Source of the DNA: Polytrichum commune
Lineage: Eukaryota; Streptophyta; Polytrichopsida; Polytrichales; Polytrichaceae
Direction: 5' to 3'
Assembly: GCA_950295325.1 (NCBI GenBank)
Contig: OX485805.1
Span: 3,222,501 to 3,286,500, forward strand
Length of the DNA: 64,000 bases
The notes under the pieces were generated by a model. That model did no database searches and was not told the DNA's origin. It saw only the letters and a program-made list of their open reading frames with translations. Below are positions 42,801-55,277 of this stretch, in pieces. A program made the translations under genes and the position numbers. How positions within the stretch are numbered: the stretch's first letter is position 1; every line of letters begins with the position of its first letter.

Positions 42801-45800
42801 AATAGTCAACCAACTATTCACATCTCTAGGACATTGAAGAGTATTGAAGGGTGCTCGAGGGAGAGAAGGAGAACCAGCCCGTGGACCTGAACTAGGATTA
42901 TCTGAAACTGTACTCAAAATTCTAACAACATTTCAGGAATTCACCGAGCGTCAAGTAGAGGCATAGTGCAGTTGCATGCTGTCGACAGACAGCGTTTAGC
43001 ACTTTCAGTGTATTCAACATTTTCTCATGTTTCAAGTATTTTAGGGTTTCAACAAATATGGCAGCACCCCAATGTCTTCATTCAGCACAGTGTCGGTTGA
43101 ACCTGCCTGTCTGCTGCCCACCTTACACAGCCTAAGGTAAGTACACCCAAAACCAATAAATAGAAATCTTGTATAATAGGTACATGTTGATTATGAAGAT
43201 GTCCACCACCTGAACATCTGATAAAGGTATTCGTTTTAGGTCCCCAACAAACAATTGAAACGTTAAACCCTTATAACTTTTGCATACGGTATCCAAATGA
43301 TGCATTCTTTAATGCGTTAGTATCCCCTTCATCTTGAAGATATGTATGTATATGTATGTATATGTGTATATATGTGTATATGTATATATAACACTACATA
43401 GTGATAATAATAGTAAATGTGCTCAGCGCTTATTCTGTCGGTTTTTGGTGTACTCACCTTATGCCACGCCCGCCTTCCTCATCCTTGGCTCTACCTTGCA
43501 TTTCTACTGTCTGCACTGGAAATTTGGTGCCTACTTGCCGTTGCTCTCTTTGGTTGTCTGAGACTTGAAGTGGAAGGTCGGTGGAAATATAAAGTTTATG
43601 ACAAAATTCACCAAGGAGGACCTGCAATCACACCACATTCATTATCAAGACTCGATGAGATTTTCAAGGAGGAGGCTTGAAGTGCCGTCCAGAAATGCCG
43701 CCCTCTGAGGCGGCCACGTCGTCTTACGTTCCCCAAGTTCCCCCGAGAGCGCGAGTACATAGAAGAGTATCCCCGCCACAGTTGATGCACACCTTTGCTC
43801 CAGAGCACTACAGACTTTTCTCGAAGATTCCGGAAGAGACTCGCTACGCAGAGGAGCCTCAAGGTACGCAATACAAGAGCGAATCAAGGTATTATCAACA
43901 ACAGTAGGGAAGGTAAACATTCATCGGTCATCTCAGAAAGAAGAGAAGGAGCGTCACCCTTGTATGGCAGCATGCTGATTTGCAGTAGGACTTTTGCGGC
44001 TTCGAACAACTCTACTCATATCTACTCGCCCCATTCAACCCCAATAAAAACACGTCAGCTGGTGCTGCTGCTCAAGATTTTTCCCTCCCTTGAACACTGA
44101 CACTGGCCCCGCCAATAATAAACCTATGCCATCGCAGTTAGTGGATCCTCCAGCTCCCCTTCCCACTCACTACAGTCCAATCCCACACCCCAGCGTTACA
44201 ATCCAACCCCGACACAAATGCAGAAACCCTCCCCCACCGATCCAAAACAAACTCTCCGCAACCAGCCAGCCAAGCAGCGCAATTATCCGCATCACATCAC
44301 AAACAGTCGATCATCATAACCTCCATCAAAATCCCCCTCCCAGTCGATTTCCCATCCTCATCATCACCTCCACCACGCACCACATCACTGCACGCACCAC
44401 TCCCACGGCCACCACCAATTTCCTACCGGAATTCTCTGTAAGCCCTAGTCATAAACCCCAAGAAAAGCCTCCCCGGCATAAACCCTTGTAAAATGCAGCA
44501 GTCACCATGTACCTGAACTGTATCATGTACTAATGCAAAGCTTATCAAAACCTCTAGTTGCTGCGTTACAGATAAATAAGCAGTCATGTACGCTGTTTTC
44601 TTTTTCTTTTTTTCTTTCCCCTAAATCTTAGGTCTCAAATGTCCCTCCAAGCTGTCAAGAGGATGAAGTTCTTACATAAGCAAAATTGATGAAAAGGGAA
44701 AATTTGCAGCTGGGATTGAGGTCAAGTCCTAGACTCAGAAAAATGAGATCACTTGCTCATCTGTCACCACTAAGTCTGACAAAATTGTAGTAGAAGCTTA
44801 GAGATAGAGAGTCGGTGTGGCCCCACACAGACAGCTTGAGAGAGTCTGGATATAAGGTCACGGTGAAAAAAATCAATAAAATAAGAGACTACTCGAAACC
44901 CTAACTATCCTATGGTCATATTCTACTCACACGCTCTACACACCAGCGAATCACGACTGTCCTCCACCAACAATAACGACGGAGGCTCCGAACATTCGCG
45001 CACAACACAATATTGCAAAGAGAAACAAAATAAGCCTTGCCATCACCACCACCAACAACAAACCCTGAGACACCACCACCAACAAAACTGAACGGAAACG
45101 ATCCTGAGCTTTTACGTAAGTTCTCAATTTCACTTCCACTGCCACAACCAAAATCGAAACTCTCCAGATATGGAACAACAAAGACAGCAACTACGAAGAG
45201 ATGAAAACCCAACACTGAAAATCCCAAGAAACTTCCTCCATTCGACTTGCATTAAACAAGCTCATCGCATCATACATTCTGCCAGAGAAGAACGTCTTGC
45301 ATTTTCGGTGTCCGAGTCCACCAAACCTGCCATGTTGGAGCACTTGCTGCGAATGCAATTGCGGCCGAGCTGTTATAAATTGCAAAGATCCAGCAAAACC
45401 TGCAACTTCTGGTGCTCCCTTCACCAATGCAGGTCGTGGGGATGCGGCGGTCTCATCTTGTGTAAGAAGTTCAATTGAAAGACATGAACACCTTTGGAAT
45501 CTCCGTGCTTCCCCTCCTCCTTCGCGCTCCGTGGCGCCTCGTGCTTCCGCCCCGCCCGAGATTGCCTGCCCGCCCTGACAATATTTCATCACAAGTTGCT
45601 GACAAGAGAAGGTAGGGTTCTTGGCCAATGGATGAACTCATCCATCATCTTTGACAGTATTTGTTCTCTTATTCCTAAGAAGTGTCACCTCCAAACTTAC
45701 CACAGTGACATAAAATACCATATGACACTAAATACCATATTTAGTGTAGTTCTTCTGAATGTATATGAATACTTGTGAACATTTCTCCTAATTTGTCTTA

Positions 45801-45869
45801 TAATATTATAATTGATGCCTTCTCTTTTCACAAGTATTCATACACATTCAAACTCATTAAATGCGATCA
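42801..45869. other. MORC 5' flank; no gene assigned
   Basis: 42801-42920 is open in the MORC frame (Ser/Pro-rich, SSGPRAGSPSLPRAPFN) without an ATG, so it is 5'-UTR or part of an extra upstream exon. A TATG/TATATG microsatellite lies at 43340-43392. Overlapping frames on both strands at 43417-43920 and 45170-45630 include Arg/Pro-rich, gene-like stretches and higher GC (45290-45580), but none matches a family I know and no splice pattern is convincing. A real exon on either strand there cannot be excluded. Confidence 0.35.
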
Positions 45870-45930
45870 AAACCCTAAATCCTAAACCCTTATTTAAGGG
45901 CCCTAAACCCTAAACTAAATCGTAAACCTA
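45870..45930. repeat. Telomere-like CCCTAAA tract
   Basis: Imperfect plant-type telomere units: AACCCTAAATCCTAAACCCT, then CCCTAAACCCTAAACTAAA. A second tract lies at 46478-46508. Confidence 0.8.
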
Positions 45931-46152
45931 AAGGCATCTAGGCATCTAGTTTGAATTGTTTGTCAATAATGTGCATGACACTATACCATAAATGGTGTAA
46001 GGTTCACGACACCCAACATCGTTTGCTAAAATCGATAGCCAACTTACTTCGCTTCTCACCAAACGATGGTGATAACTACCTAACATCACGCGAAATCACT
46101 TAAGTAATGATAAATTAACGGCGAGCTCATAATTTCTACATTAGAACTCCCT

Positions 46153-46168
46153 CCCCCCCCCCCCCCCC
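46153..46168. repeat. Poly-C run of 16
   Basis: Sixteen consecutive C, preceded by CTCCCT. The length is likely unstable and prone to sequencing error. An 11-G run (53854-53864) is comparable. Confidence 0.9.
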
Positions 46169-46189
46169 ACTCATATTGGTAACTTAGGA

Positions 46190-46310
46190 CATGGAGCTTT
46201 AGCTACTATTCGGGAGATGGTATTGAGAATTGTGGACGAGATGGGTATGTAATGGTGGCGCAACATGTAGCACAACACACCTTCAATTAAAGCTACCTTA
46301 CAAGCTCATA
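46190..46310 (+). repeat. Dispersed direct repeat, partner at about 47635-47725
   Basis: Both segments carry CTTTAGCTAC, a GGATGGT/GAGATGGT block, GTGGAC.AGATGG and GCGCAACATGT.GCA, in the same order and orientation, at roughly 70 percent identity by eye. Nothing coding. Likely remnants of one repeat family. Confidence 0.5.
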
Positions 46311-46477
46311 ATAGCAATGATGGGAAGTGAAGTAACTCCATTATTAGATATAAGTATAATGTATGTTGTCATGTCAACACGTCACCATGTTGATAATTTA
46401 CCATAGATGCCCAAAAATACCAATTAAAATGGTAAGCTACAATGTCATGGATGGCACCACCTAGTATCTTTTGCTCA

Positions 46478-46508
46478 CTAAACCCTAAACCCCTAAACCC
46501 TAAACCTT
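46478..46508. repeat. Telomere-like CCCTAAA tract
   Basis: CTAAACCCTAAACCCCTAAA followed by CCCTAAACC. It lies 0.55 kb from the tract at 45870. The surrounding sequence (CTTCTC.CCAAAC.ATGGTGAT) is also repeated beside both tracts (46053-46080 and 46536-46565), so the two probably arose by local duplication. Confidence 0.8.
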
Positions 46509-46599
46509 TGATGGCAACCGTCACTTGGCTTCTCACTTGGCTTCTCGCCAAACCATGGTGATGACTAACATTTATGTTGAGTCAACAACCCAATGGTAA

Positions 46600-49500
46600 G
46601 CTAACCACATGTTCGTAACTTAAGACTATATTGAAAGCTCTCCAAACCTTGGATAACTAGCAAACTAATTCGACTATATTGAACTAGTTGCCTTTTCATA
46701 ATTATAGTTGTTTGTGATTCGGCCTGCCAAGAAATGTAGTTAATATTAGTTGTTTTAATTTCGGTTTGCCAACAAATTTGAGCTAACATTAGGAGAGGAA
46801 TGAACTCTAAAGGTGCCCACGAGTTTGATCTCAAAAAAGGATTTTTCTCTAATCTTTTGTTTTCAAAACTCAATTGAGAATGAGGTTCAACTCAAAGGTA
46901 CTAGAAACCGGAACCACTAAACTATTGACATGTTAGGGTGTGGACTTGTCATGGTGCAGTCCTCTAATACTTGTGATGTTGCCGTGACCTCCACTATGTA
47001 CTTCCAGAGTCACATCAGCAAGGTTGAAGATGCTAAGCATGACTCCATTGGCTCGGACCCATGATCCAAAACCATGTGGCACCTTATGTGCCATGTGAGA
47101 TCCTGGGTACGCCCTTGTACTACAGGGCTTGGGATATTAAGAATATGTTTTTTTGGTTATTAAAAGGGCATCAACCTTTTGAGTTTATTCCTCCCCTAAT
47201 GCTATAGTTGTATCTAGTTAACTAAAGTTGAGCATTGTGTGTTCATGGACTTTTGTTGTAGTGTTGAAGTGTACCAATGTTTTAATTTGTGTGGGTGGTG
47301 AACTTGGAGGTTGTTCCGGAGCCCAACACTGTGAGTGATCGTATAAAGTCATTTCTTGATGATCCTCGGTGGCCCAAGCATATTAAAGACCCTCAACTAA
47401 AGCAAATCGAGAGGCAAACTTCCTTGATTTGACAGAGAACAAAGACTTTGTTTGAATATTTTTTTGAGTTAACTATAGTCGTTATTCGAATCAATTTAAA
47501 ATCCGTTTGGTTAACTACAATTGTTCCCTAAAATGTATTGAAAAACATGTAGTTAATTGTAGTTATTTTGGTAGTTGTTCAAGGTTCGAAGCTCTCCTCT
47601 CTTTTTGTTGGTTAGTTACGACGACGGGGAGTGGACTTAACTTTAGCTACCACTAGGAGGATGGTGTTAAAGGGGTGGACAAGATGGACGACGGATGCGC
47701 AACATGTGGCATAATATCCCCTCATGTAGAGATACATACAATTTATTGGCTCTGTCTGTAGGACAGAGACTATGCATCAACTTCTTCATTTCAAGAGCAA
47801 ATTTCCTAACCACTTTGCGTTCACACTTGGACGTTACTTGTTATTGTTATTTTTGGTCCACTTTATTTAATGTGGACTCTCTCTCTATATATATATATAA
47901 TTGCTCCCTAAAATGCATTGAAAGAAATCTAGTTAACTATAGTTATTTCAGCAGTTCTTGATTATTCATTTAAAAAAATTTGAGTGATAAATGAGTAACT
48001 TCAATCCTTGACCCACATTTGAGAAAAGGTGCCCAAAATCCAAGAAGATTTTGGAATAGTGAATAACCATGCATTGGCATGAGCAAAATGAACAGCTACA
48101 ATTATAGTCTTCCATAGTAAAGGACGGACCCTCACGGTTCTACCGTTTTCTTGTTGATAACAAGTTAGAATGCAAGGGTTCGCACCACCCAATAAGTTAC
48201 CATGAGGTTTTAACTTGCCAATTTGACTCATAATGTTATTGCGTATGGGAACTTACAAACATGGCATTATGCTCCCACCACAAGGCACTAACTTGCATTT
48301 ATGTATACCATAGCACCATTACCACTTCGGCACTAATCAAGCTATTTAAGAAGGGAAGGAAAAAGAAACACCCTTTTGAAAATTGTATCTAAAAAGTTCA
48401 AATATTGACATGGAAAAGGGCGATTTTCCCCTTTACATGTGGGATTGCCGAATCTAAAACATATATTATTATAAATGAACGACTATTAATAGCCAACATG
48501 GTAGAAGTATCAAGTTACAACACTTCCCATCAAAGCTATCATGAGATTACATTTATCTTTGCTCAAGGGGATGATGTGCCACGTGTCACATTGTGCTCGC
48601 TTGACTTGTCCGCTCCCTCAATACCATTGACCCTATGGTAGCTAAAGCTCCTCTCCCCTATGTCCGAAATGACCTTGTCTTTGTGAACATAAAGTCATGT
48701 TGGTGAGTAATGTAATGGTATTGTTACAATGTAGTGGGACAAACCTCACCCTAAGTAGTGGGCCTTGACCCTTAGACATTGGGACTCAATGTGTGATATA
48801 ATACACAATTATTTTGAGCTTGGCCAAGTCTTACATACAATCATTCTCCAAATTGAAGATTTCAACTTTGTTATGTATAAAGTTTGTATTGATGCTAAAC
48901 AAATATATCCCTATGTGACATTGATGATTAAAAATACAAGTATGTATTTATATCCAAGGGCACTCATGTTGTGTATCTTAGCTCTTTAGCAGCTTGGGCG
49001 GAAAATAATGAATTTTAAAGGTGCCTAGATTTTTGGGAAATTAATTTCGTTGAGTGTTTGAAAAAAAAGAAATAACATTCAAAGAGTGCCTAAAACCATA
49101 ATAAAGCAAGTGACATTCACCGGAATCCAACAAAGTAGCATGAAATCAAGGCAAAATTTGTTGTCAAACAAAACCCTGACATACAAGTAAAGACAAACTT
49201 TAGGGTAAGGAATGTTGGTTAGGGGAAGTGTTTTAAGTCAATTGTAGCCGCCATCAATGAAGTTAGGAAAACCGTCCATGAATTATAAATATGACTTGGA
49301 TGAATGTCTAACTTATTTTAAGTCACTTTTTGAATCTACCCAATTTTAGAATATTATTTTATGGGTTGCCTAACTTACTCTCGCACTTTAATTAATTATT
49401 AGGTGGAAAGGTGCCCAAGCTGCTAGAGAGCTATGGTATTTGAAATCAAATCTTCAATAACATCAAGGTGTTAAACCGATTTAAAAAATGCAACTTGAAT

Positions 49501-49991
49501 AACAACTTATTCTAAGTTGACACATGGCCAGGTTGTTTTGACGCAATTATCTTAAAATGAAAATATGTAGCTCAAATACATGTTTTTGGCTCACAATAAG
49601 GTCTAGTTTGAGCCTCTTGGATGCTTAAAGGTTAAACAACCACTTTTAGCTATGCACCCACTTCTTATAAGATACAAAACATGCAATTTGTGCAAGATGG
49701 ATTAACAAATCCCAACTGTGCTTGACGGAAGTCGCCTCCTTGTCATTTTTTAATATCATAAGAACATTGTATTCATCATCAAGGTGAAGTCTCTCATTAT
49801 GACAAATACGTCATATGGGGAATTAGTCATATGGGTTCCCCAATTATGTTGATTGTTGAGCCTAAAGTGGTCGAAAGGTTGTGACATTATTGTCCAATCT
49901 CTTTTAAATGCATGTATTTTTGGTGTCCGTCCTTAGATCCTCACCAACTACACAATACTCCAATATGGGTGTTCATTTAAACCAAATAATA
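46600..49991. other. Gene-free stretch
   Basis: AT-rich; no gene recognised. Short repeated blocks (CCCTAAAATG.ATTGAAA...AGTTAA.T.TAGTTATTT) occur at 47526-47570 and 47906-47950. A TA microsatellite lies at 47887-47900. Confidence 0.4.
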
Positions 49992-51012
49992 CACTCTAAC
50001 CTCCGCAATATCAACCTCCATAATATCAATCCTTCTCTTATATCCCGAAACCCTAGGGAACATATGTTCTTAGTTTAAATCTCGCTCTTTGTTGTCATAT
50101 TTCCCTCCCATATATCATAGGTTTTAATAGCACATGAGGTTATAGATATACTTTGGGGACCAAGTCCTTGTGTGAGCCAGCAATGGTAGTTGACGATGAG
50201 AACTTCCACACGCAAGTTTTTCCTTGTAAGCTTCTAGATAGACCAACTTTGTTGATTTGTCAATACCAATTCTTGCCATGAGGATCAAACTCTTGAACAA
50301 TGTAAAGAAAAATCTTCCATGTTTTGTTCACCCAAGGCTAAAAACTCTATTCGATAGGGTCTAGGGGAGCTTTAGGATTTGCATTTGTATAAAGCAAGGA
50401 ACTTTAGAATGTGTTGAACTATCAAACGATCTTTACCAAATCTTGTTGTATTTGGAAAAATATGAGAGTGTGTGTATTTTTTTATGTGTTGTTGTAATTG
50501 CTTTGATTTCATGCTTCATTGTTCTTGTGAAAAGTCTTATTTAGGTTCACAATTTAGAAAAATGCTACCTTTAACCTCATTGAATGCAACACCTTCAAGA
50601 AAGTTGGGTTGTGGGTTTAAGTCAATGCTTTTGGAGCTCTTAAATACCACTTTGAGGGGCAAATGTACTCCAAAGAAGCATTTATCTTTTCAGATGTTGG
50701 TCTAGCACTTACTTTCAGCCTCCTTTGTGTTTTGCAGTGCCTCCAATTTAGCTACTAAAAGACTTGTACATATTGCTATGAAAATTTGAACAAGCATATC
50801 TTAATAAGTTTGAGCTTTGCATATGTGTGCAACTTTGAAAGATTGTCTGTATCCCGTGTATGAAATCATTGATTTCAACATTGCAATGTTGCACTTTGTG
50901 TAATTCCATAATGTCACATGCTACACTAATTCTCTTTTATCACATATCCATAATTCCCTGATATCAAGTGCACTTTGGTTGCCATATGCATGATTTTACA
51001 AAGGTTAGGGTG
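49992..51012. mobile_element. Second TA-flanked TIR element (about 1 kb)
   Basis: The left end CACTCTAACCT and the inverted right end CACCCTAACCT, each bordered by TA (49990-49991 and 51013-51014), match the termini of the element at 15516-17364. Subterminal AATATCAA/ATAATGTCACA-like motifs near 50010-50030 and 50915-50960 strengthen the link. No transposase frame is visible, so this is a non-autonomous or eroded member. Confidence 0.5.
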
Positions 51013-51014
51013 TA

Positions 51015-54000
51015 GTCGAATTAGACCCCGTTACCTCACAAAATATAATTTATTGCAAGCAAATTTGGACTAGCCATGATGGCATGAGGGTGGGCCTTGG
51101 GGCTCCTACCAAGCTTTTCTCTCTTTCTTTTTTATATGTTTTCCATGTTTGATTTTTTACTTGGTTATTGTATCTTCTCTATTTTGCTCCTTATACATTT
51201 CAAGGATTAAGGAGTTTTACACATAGAACTTTACACATTGTTATATACCAAGGTTGACTTCTATGAATTGTTGTGAAATAATTGTCTCATTTGCTTTTCA
51301 GTTACTTAACCAATTTGTTATACACATTTATTTATAGTGTCTATTCTTATGTCCACACTATATCATACAAAATTAAGATCAGTGACATGCTTATGTCTGC
51401 TTATCTTAATCGGGACGTCATTCTCTAGTGAACGTTATATATCCCAATAGTGCAATCTTTGTTGTTATTATTTGTTTACTTACTTCATGGCTATACAATG
51501 CAAGTTTGTTTTTCATAATCAAACGTAGGATGACCTATGTGGTACATCACATAAAAGAATAAGAAAAGAAAGATGACTCTGATGTTGTCACCGCTGTAAA
51601 TTATGGTGTTGCTTCGTTTTCGAGTTGGTCCAAAGGCCCACTTTATACTTGGGGCCAAATCGAGGTCCAATCCAAGCTTTGAAAATTTGGTCCAATAAGA
51701 TTGTTGGGTGTCATCGAATACAACCCAAGGGCTTTATACTAGGGTTCAAGCCCAAACATTTATTCATCCTATGTGGCATCCTAGGTGGCAAAAAATTGGA
51801 GCCAAATCTTCAAACCGGCTTGAAAAAATCATGATGAGGTTTCCTTGGCTTGAACTCTTAGCATGGGCCGGATTGGGCTAATCTGTTGGATAATAACATC
51901 TCTACCATTGATTCATGGAAGGTGAATTCTCTTCACTTGGGACCTAAAATTGGACCTCATCACTTTCCATGTGAGAAGATTGAGTCTGGAAAAATTTGAT
52001 AGAAACTGACATTATGAGAATTAGAGGGGGGCCAATGGACTATTGCCCTCTTTCGAAGGTGAACACCTTGAACATGTGCATACAAGTTGGCCAACACCTA
52101 TCTTCTCCCAAGGGCAAGCCCAAGCCCATGTGTTCCCACATGGTTGGCTGAAATATATAGTTCACCCATATATCCCTGCCATGGTTGGGTGGATCATATG
52201 TGGTAGGGTGCACCATAAATCAAGTGCTAGGAAGGTCACCTGTCCAAATTGACACGAACCACCTATTCCTGATCAAGACCCCATCGGGAATCTATGGAGT
52301 GCCATAATTTCGATTAGACTGGGATTGATTTTTGGTAATTTCTTTTTGTGGGTGGTTAAAATAAGGTCACGTGTTTTAGGGTTTCTAATGGTTACTTTCC
52401 ATGCAAGCTGCTCGCCCACCAAATTCTAGTGGAAATGTAGATGCCACCATGTGGAATCTTCATCTCCACTAGAATTTGGGGGGCGAAGTGGCCTACATGC
52501 AAACTAACCCTAAGTCTCCAACTTCAATTATGGTATCACTAGGGAATTAATAATACCATGACACATGTCCTCGGTTTTGGGTGGTAAATTAAGGAGGAAT
52601 TCGCCTCCAATTGAGTGGTTATGGAAGTCTCTAGACATTGGTAATGTGTTTGGGTAAACTTTTCGCTTTAAAAATTCACAGTATTTTCAATATAGGGAAT
52701 AAAATTACCAAAAAAATTGCAATCCTTGTGATTATCATCTTCCTACACAAAAAAAAATTTACACCACCTTATATTACTCCATATTTGGAGTAGATTTTTG
52801 TGAGTGATTGGTTATGGGTGCCTCTACTCTACTAGGTATTCCGGCCTTAGGTGGCTTAGCCTCCGAGTTCCCATGGGACCCGGGTTAAGGCCTTGGGTTT
52901 AAGTCACTCCCCATCACCAACAATGATGTTGTCCCCTACTTGAGCCATTACATTCCAATCTCGGTGTCTTTGATGTAATGTCAGTGTCTTTCTCATATTA
53001 TCTCACAAGAGAGCCAATATTTACAATCTTTATTTGTAGACAATATAAAATTCAAGGCGGTGTTTCTTTTGGAAAATTGAATTTTAAGAATTGTCAAAGC
53101 CTATTTTAGAAGTAGAATACACTCAAATCTTAGAATTAAATGTGCCTAGGTAGGACAATACATGACCATTGACCACCTACTTTGTGATGTCCCTTAGTGG
53201 CATCTTGATAGATAAAATGATGGCAAGTGATGATCATGTAACCGTTTTTTCGGCTACACTTGAGCATATGTTGATTGGAGTTCAAGAGCTTTAGAGGAAA
53301 AGCATCGATGATTTGTGCAAGTGAGGTTGGACAACCCATGATTGATTTGTGGAGGCAAAGTAGATTACTTCAACTAAAAGACATGGACTATAGATAGACA
53401 AATCCCCACACATGGACGATGTGGGTTGGAGTTAGAGCTCCCAACAAAATTGATGAATCTAGTTGGAACTAGACAATCCCTATCGAAACAATGTAACTGA
53501 ACTTGTTGAAGATAGTTCAAAAAAATCCCTTAAAATCAAAAAATAATATTAATAATATGCTAACAAAATACAAATATGCATTAAAATTAGGATTTTATGT
53601 TATTTAAATATATTATGGTAAGAGTTTAATGTACACTATGTCCTCCGACCGATGCTTTTTAAAAGTGGTGTAGGTTTCTCTTGGTCATGGTTTTAGACCG
53701 TCTACTGGGACCACATGAACTCCTAAATCATGTTTTCTCAGGGCCGGGCCCTTCATCACATGTGTAAGACGACCCTTCATACAAAGGTAAACTGTTTGGG
53801 TCAAAAAAGTTGTATAATACCGGACCCACCCTTAGGGGCGCTTTAGATGGGGAGGGGGGGGGGGTCCATAGTTCAAGAACACATGAACCAATTTGAAGCA
53901 ACTTGAGATTAATTTAACCCTTGAACTGTGCACTCCCTTGAAGACCTTAACTTTCAGAATGACTCTCCAAAACATGAGTTCTCTTTAGAACTGCATTTCT

Positions 54001-54165
54001 TGATTCATATCAGAAATATTTTCCTCCAAACTGATGCCATGTAAGAGCCACCTCACCTTACCTCTCCTTGATCTTGAACCCTCATCTAAAAACCTTGTGT
54101 CCATTTTACACTTCTTGGCCAATAGGATTGCGCCCTTTAGGAGATTTGGACTTGACGACTCTAAA
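51015..54165. other. Gene-free stretch with repeat debris
   Basis: No gene recognised. About 51640-51800 (CCAATAAGATTGTTGGGTG, TTTATACTAGGGTTCAAGC) resembles the MITE-like family of 13283 and 28427. The hairpin at 52401-52500 is described separately. Confidence 0.4.
52401..52500. repeat. Hairpin, arms of about 42 nt, short loop
   Basis: The left arm (52401-52442) and the right arm (52456-52500) are reverse complements. The core CCAAATTCTAGTGGA.ATG pairs with CAT.TCCACTAGAATTTGG almost perfectly, and the outer parts (ATGCAAG..., ...CTACATGC) pair loosely. The geometry is similar to plant microRNA precursors or a very small MITE. Confidence 0.75.
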
Positions 54166-54197
54166 AGCCCTAAACCCTAAACCCAAACCCAAACCCA
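54166..54197 (+). promoter_or_regulatory. Telo-box cluster upstream of NAA25
   Basis: AAGCCCTAAACCCTAAACCC followed by AAACCC repeats, about 1.1 kb before the NAA25 start codon. AAACCCTAA telo-boxes are common near transcription starts of plant translation-related genes. Sequence around 54240-54375, ending at a donor-like CATCGTG|GTGTGT, may be a 5'-UTR exon. An acceptor TTTACAG precedes the start-codon exon at about 55241. The promoter role is inferred. Confidence 0.35.
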
Positions 54198-55277
54198 TCT
54201 TCATCATCATCCTTCCTCATCACCAAGACAGACAAAATTGTTACCGCCAGAGCCTACTCACCTACTTGCACCTCCATTCATAGCTCACATTTCCATTTCT
54301 TCATCGCAGCCAGGCTCTTGCCAAGCTCTTCTCATCAATGGGTTCCACTCCTACTTCCCTGCTTTGCAAATCTCAAACCATCGTGGTGTGTATCAAGCCT
54401 ACCTATTTTACTTGCCCTTCTTCTTCTCGTGGACCCAAACTTCTCGTCACCTTCGCAATCTTGGCCATGTATGGCTTAGTAGCTCTCAAAGTAGGCTCAA
54501 GATGCTGGACTTCATTCATCTGTGAGGTTTAGTGTGTATGGTTGTGAGTGGAGCTGTAGTGGCTTGACCTAAGTTGCATGGATTGCTGTGATTGATTGGA
54601 TGCTGATTGAGTTGATTTGGTCTTATTTTGCAGGGGGCAGCAGCAGTTGTGGTGGTGATGATGGTGTAACAAGTAATTTTGCAGGGTGTGTTTGAGGGGT
54701 TAAGGTAGGTAGGCTACCTCAGAACTGCTCTTAAGAGTTGGTGAACCTTCAAGTTTGTAATGCTTGTCCGTGAAATTTGAGGTACAGGGCAGCATAGAAA
54801 TTGAGGATTCGCATTTGGAGTTTGCCAGCTTACTACGGCTGTTTACTTGTCTGACGATAGTATTGAAGAAACGGTGACGTAGACTGTGAGGTCATATATA
54901 GGATACGAATGTAGCAGGCCATAGTTTCCATGGAGTTGATGTTGTAATTGATTTCACTATGCAAATTCATGGCACGGTAGTTCTGTGGCGGATTGCTGGA
55001 ATTGGCTAACTGGGTAGATGGATGGATGGTCTGAATTGGGAAGAGGAGGTTTGCAGTATGAATTCCCTGTGTTTTAGGGATTAGGGTTTCCGGACAGTCA
55101 CTGATCTGCAATGGTTGATGGTTGGTAGAGTACAATTTGGATTGTTGCATTTTCACACCTTTTGTTGATTGTTTTCTCTTGTATTTTGCACGGGAACTTT
55201 GGTTCTTGGTGTCCTGAACATTGTATCTTTTGTGGTTTACAGGAGGACATTGTAGTGGGATACCCAGTTGCGTAGGG

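Noticed and set aside
45191-45628. 145-codon minus-strand frame with Gly/Glu/Arg-rich centre
   Set aside because: The opposite strand is equally open, no family signature is seen, and no splice context was convincing; left as unassigned.
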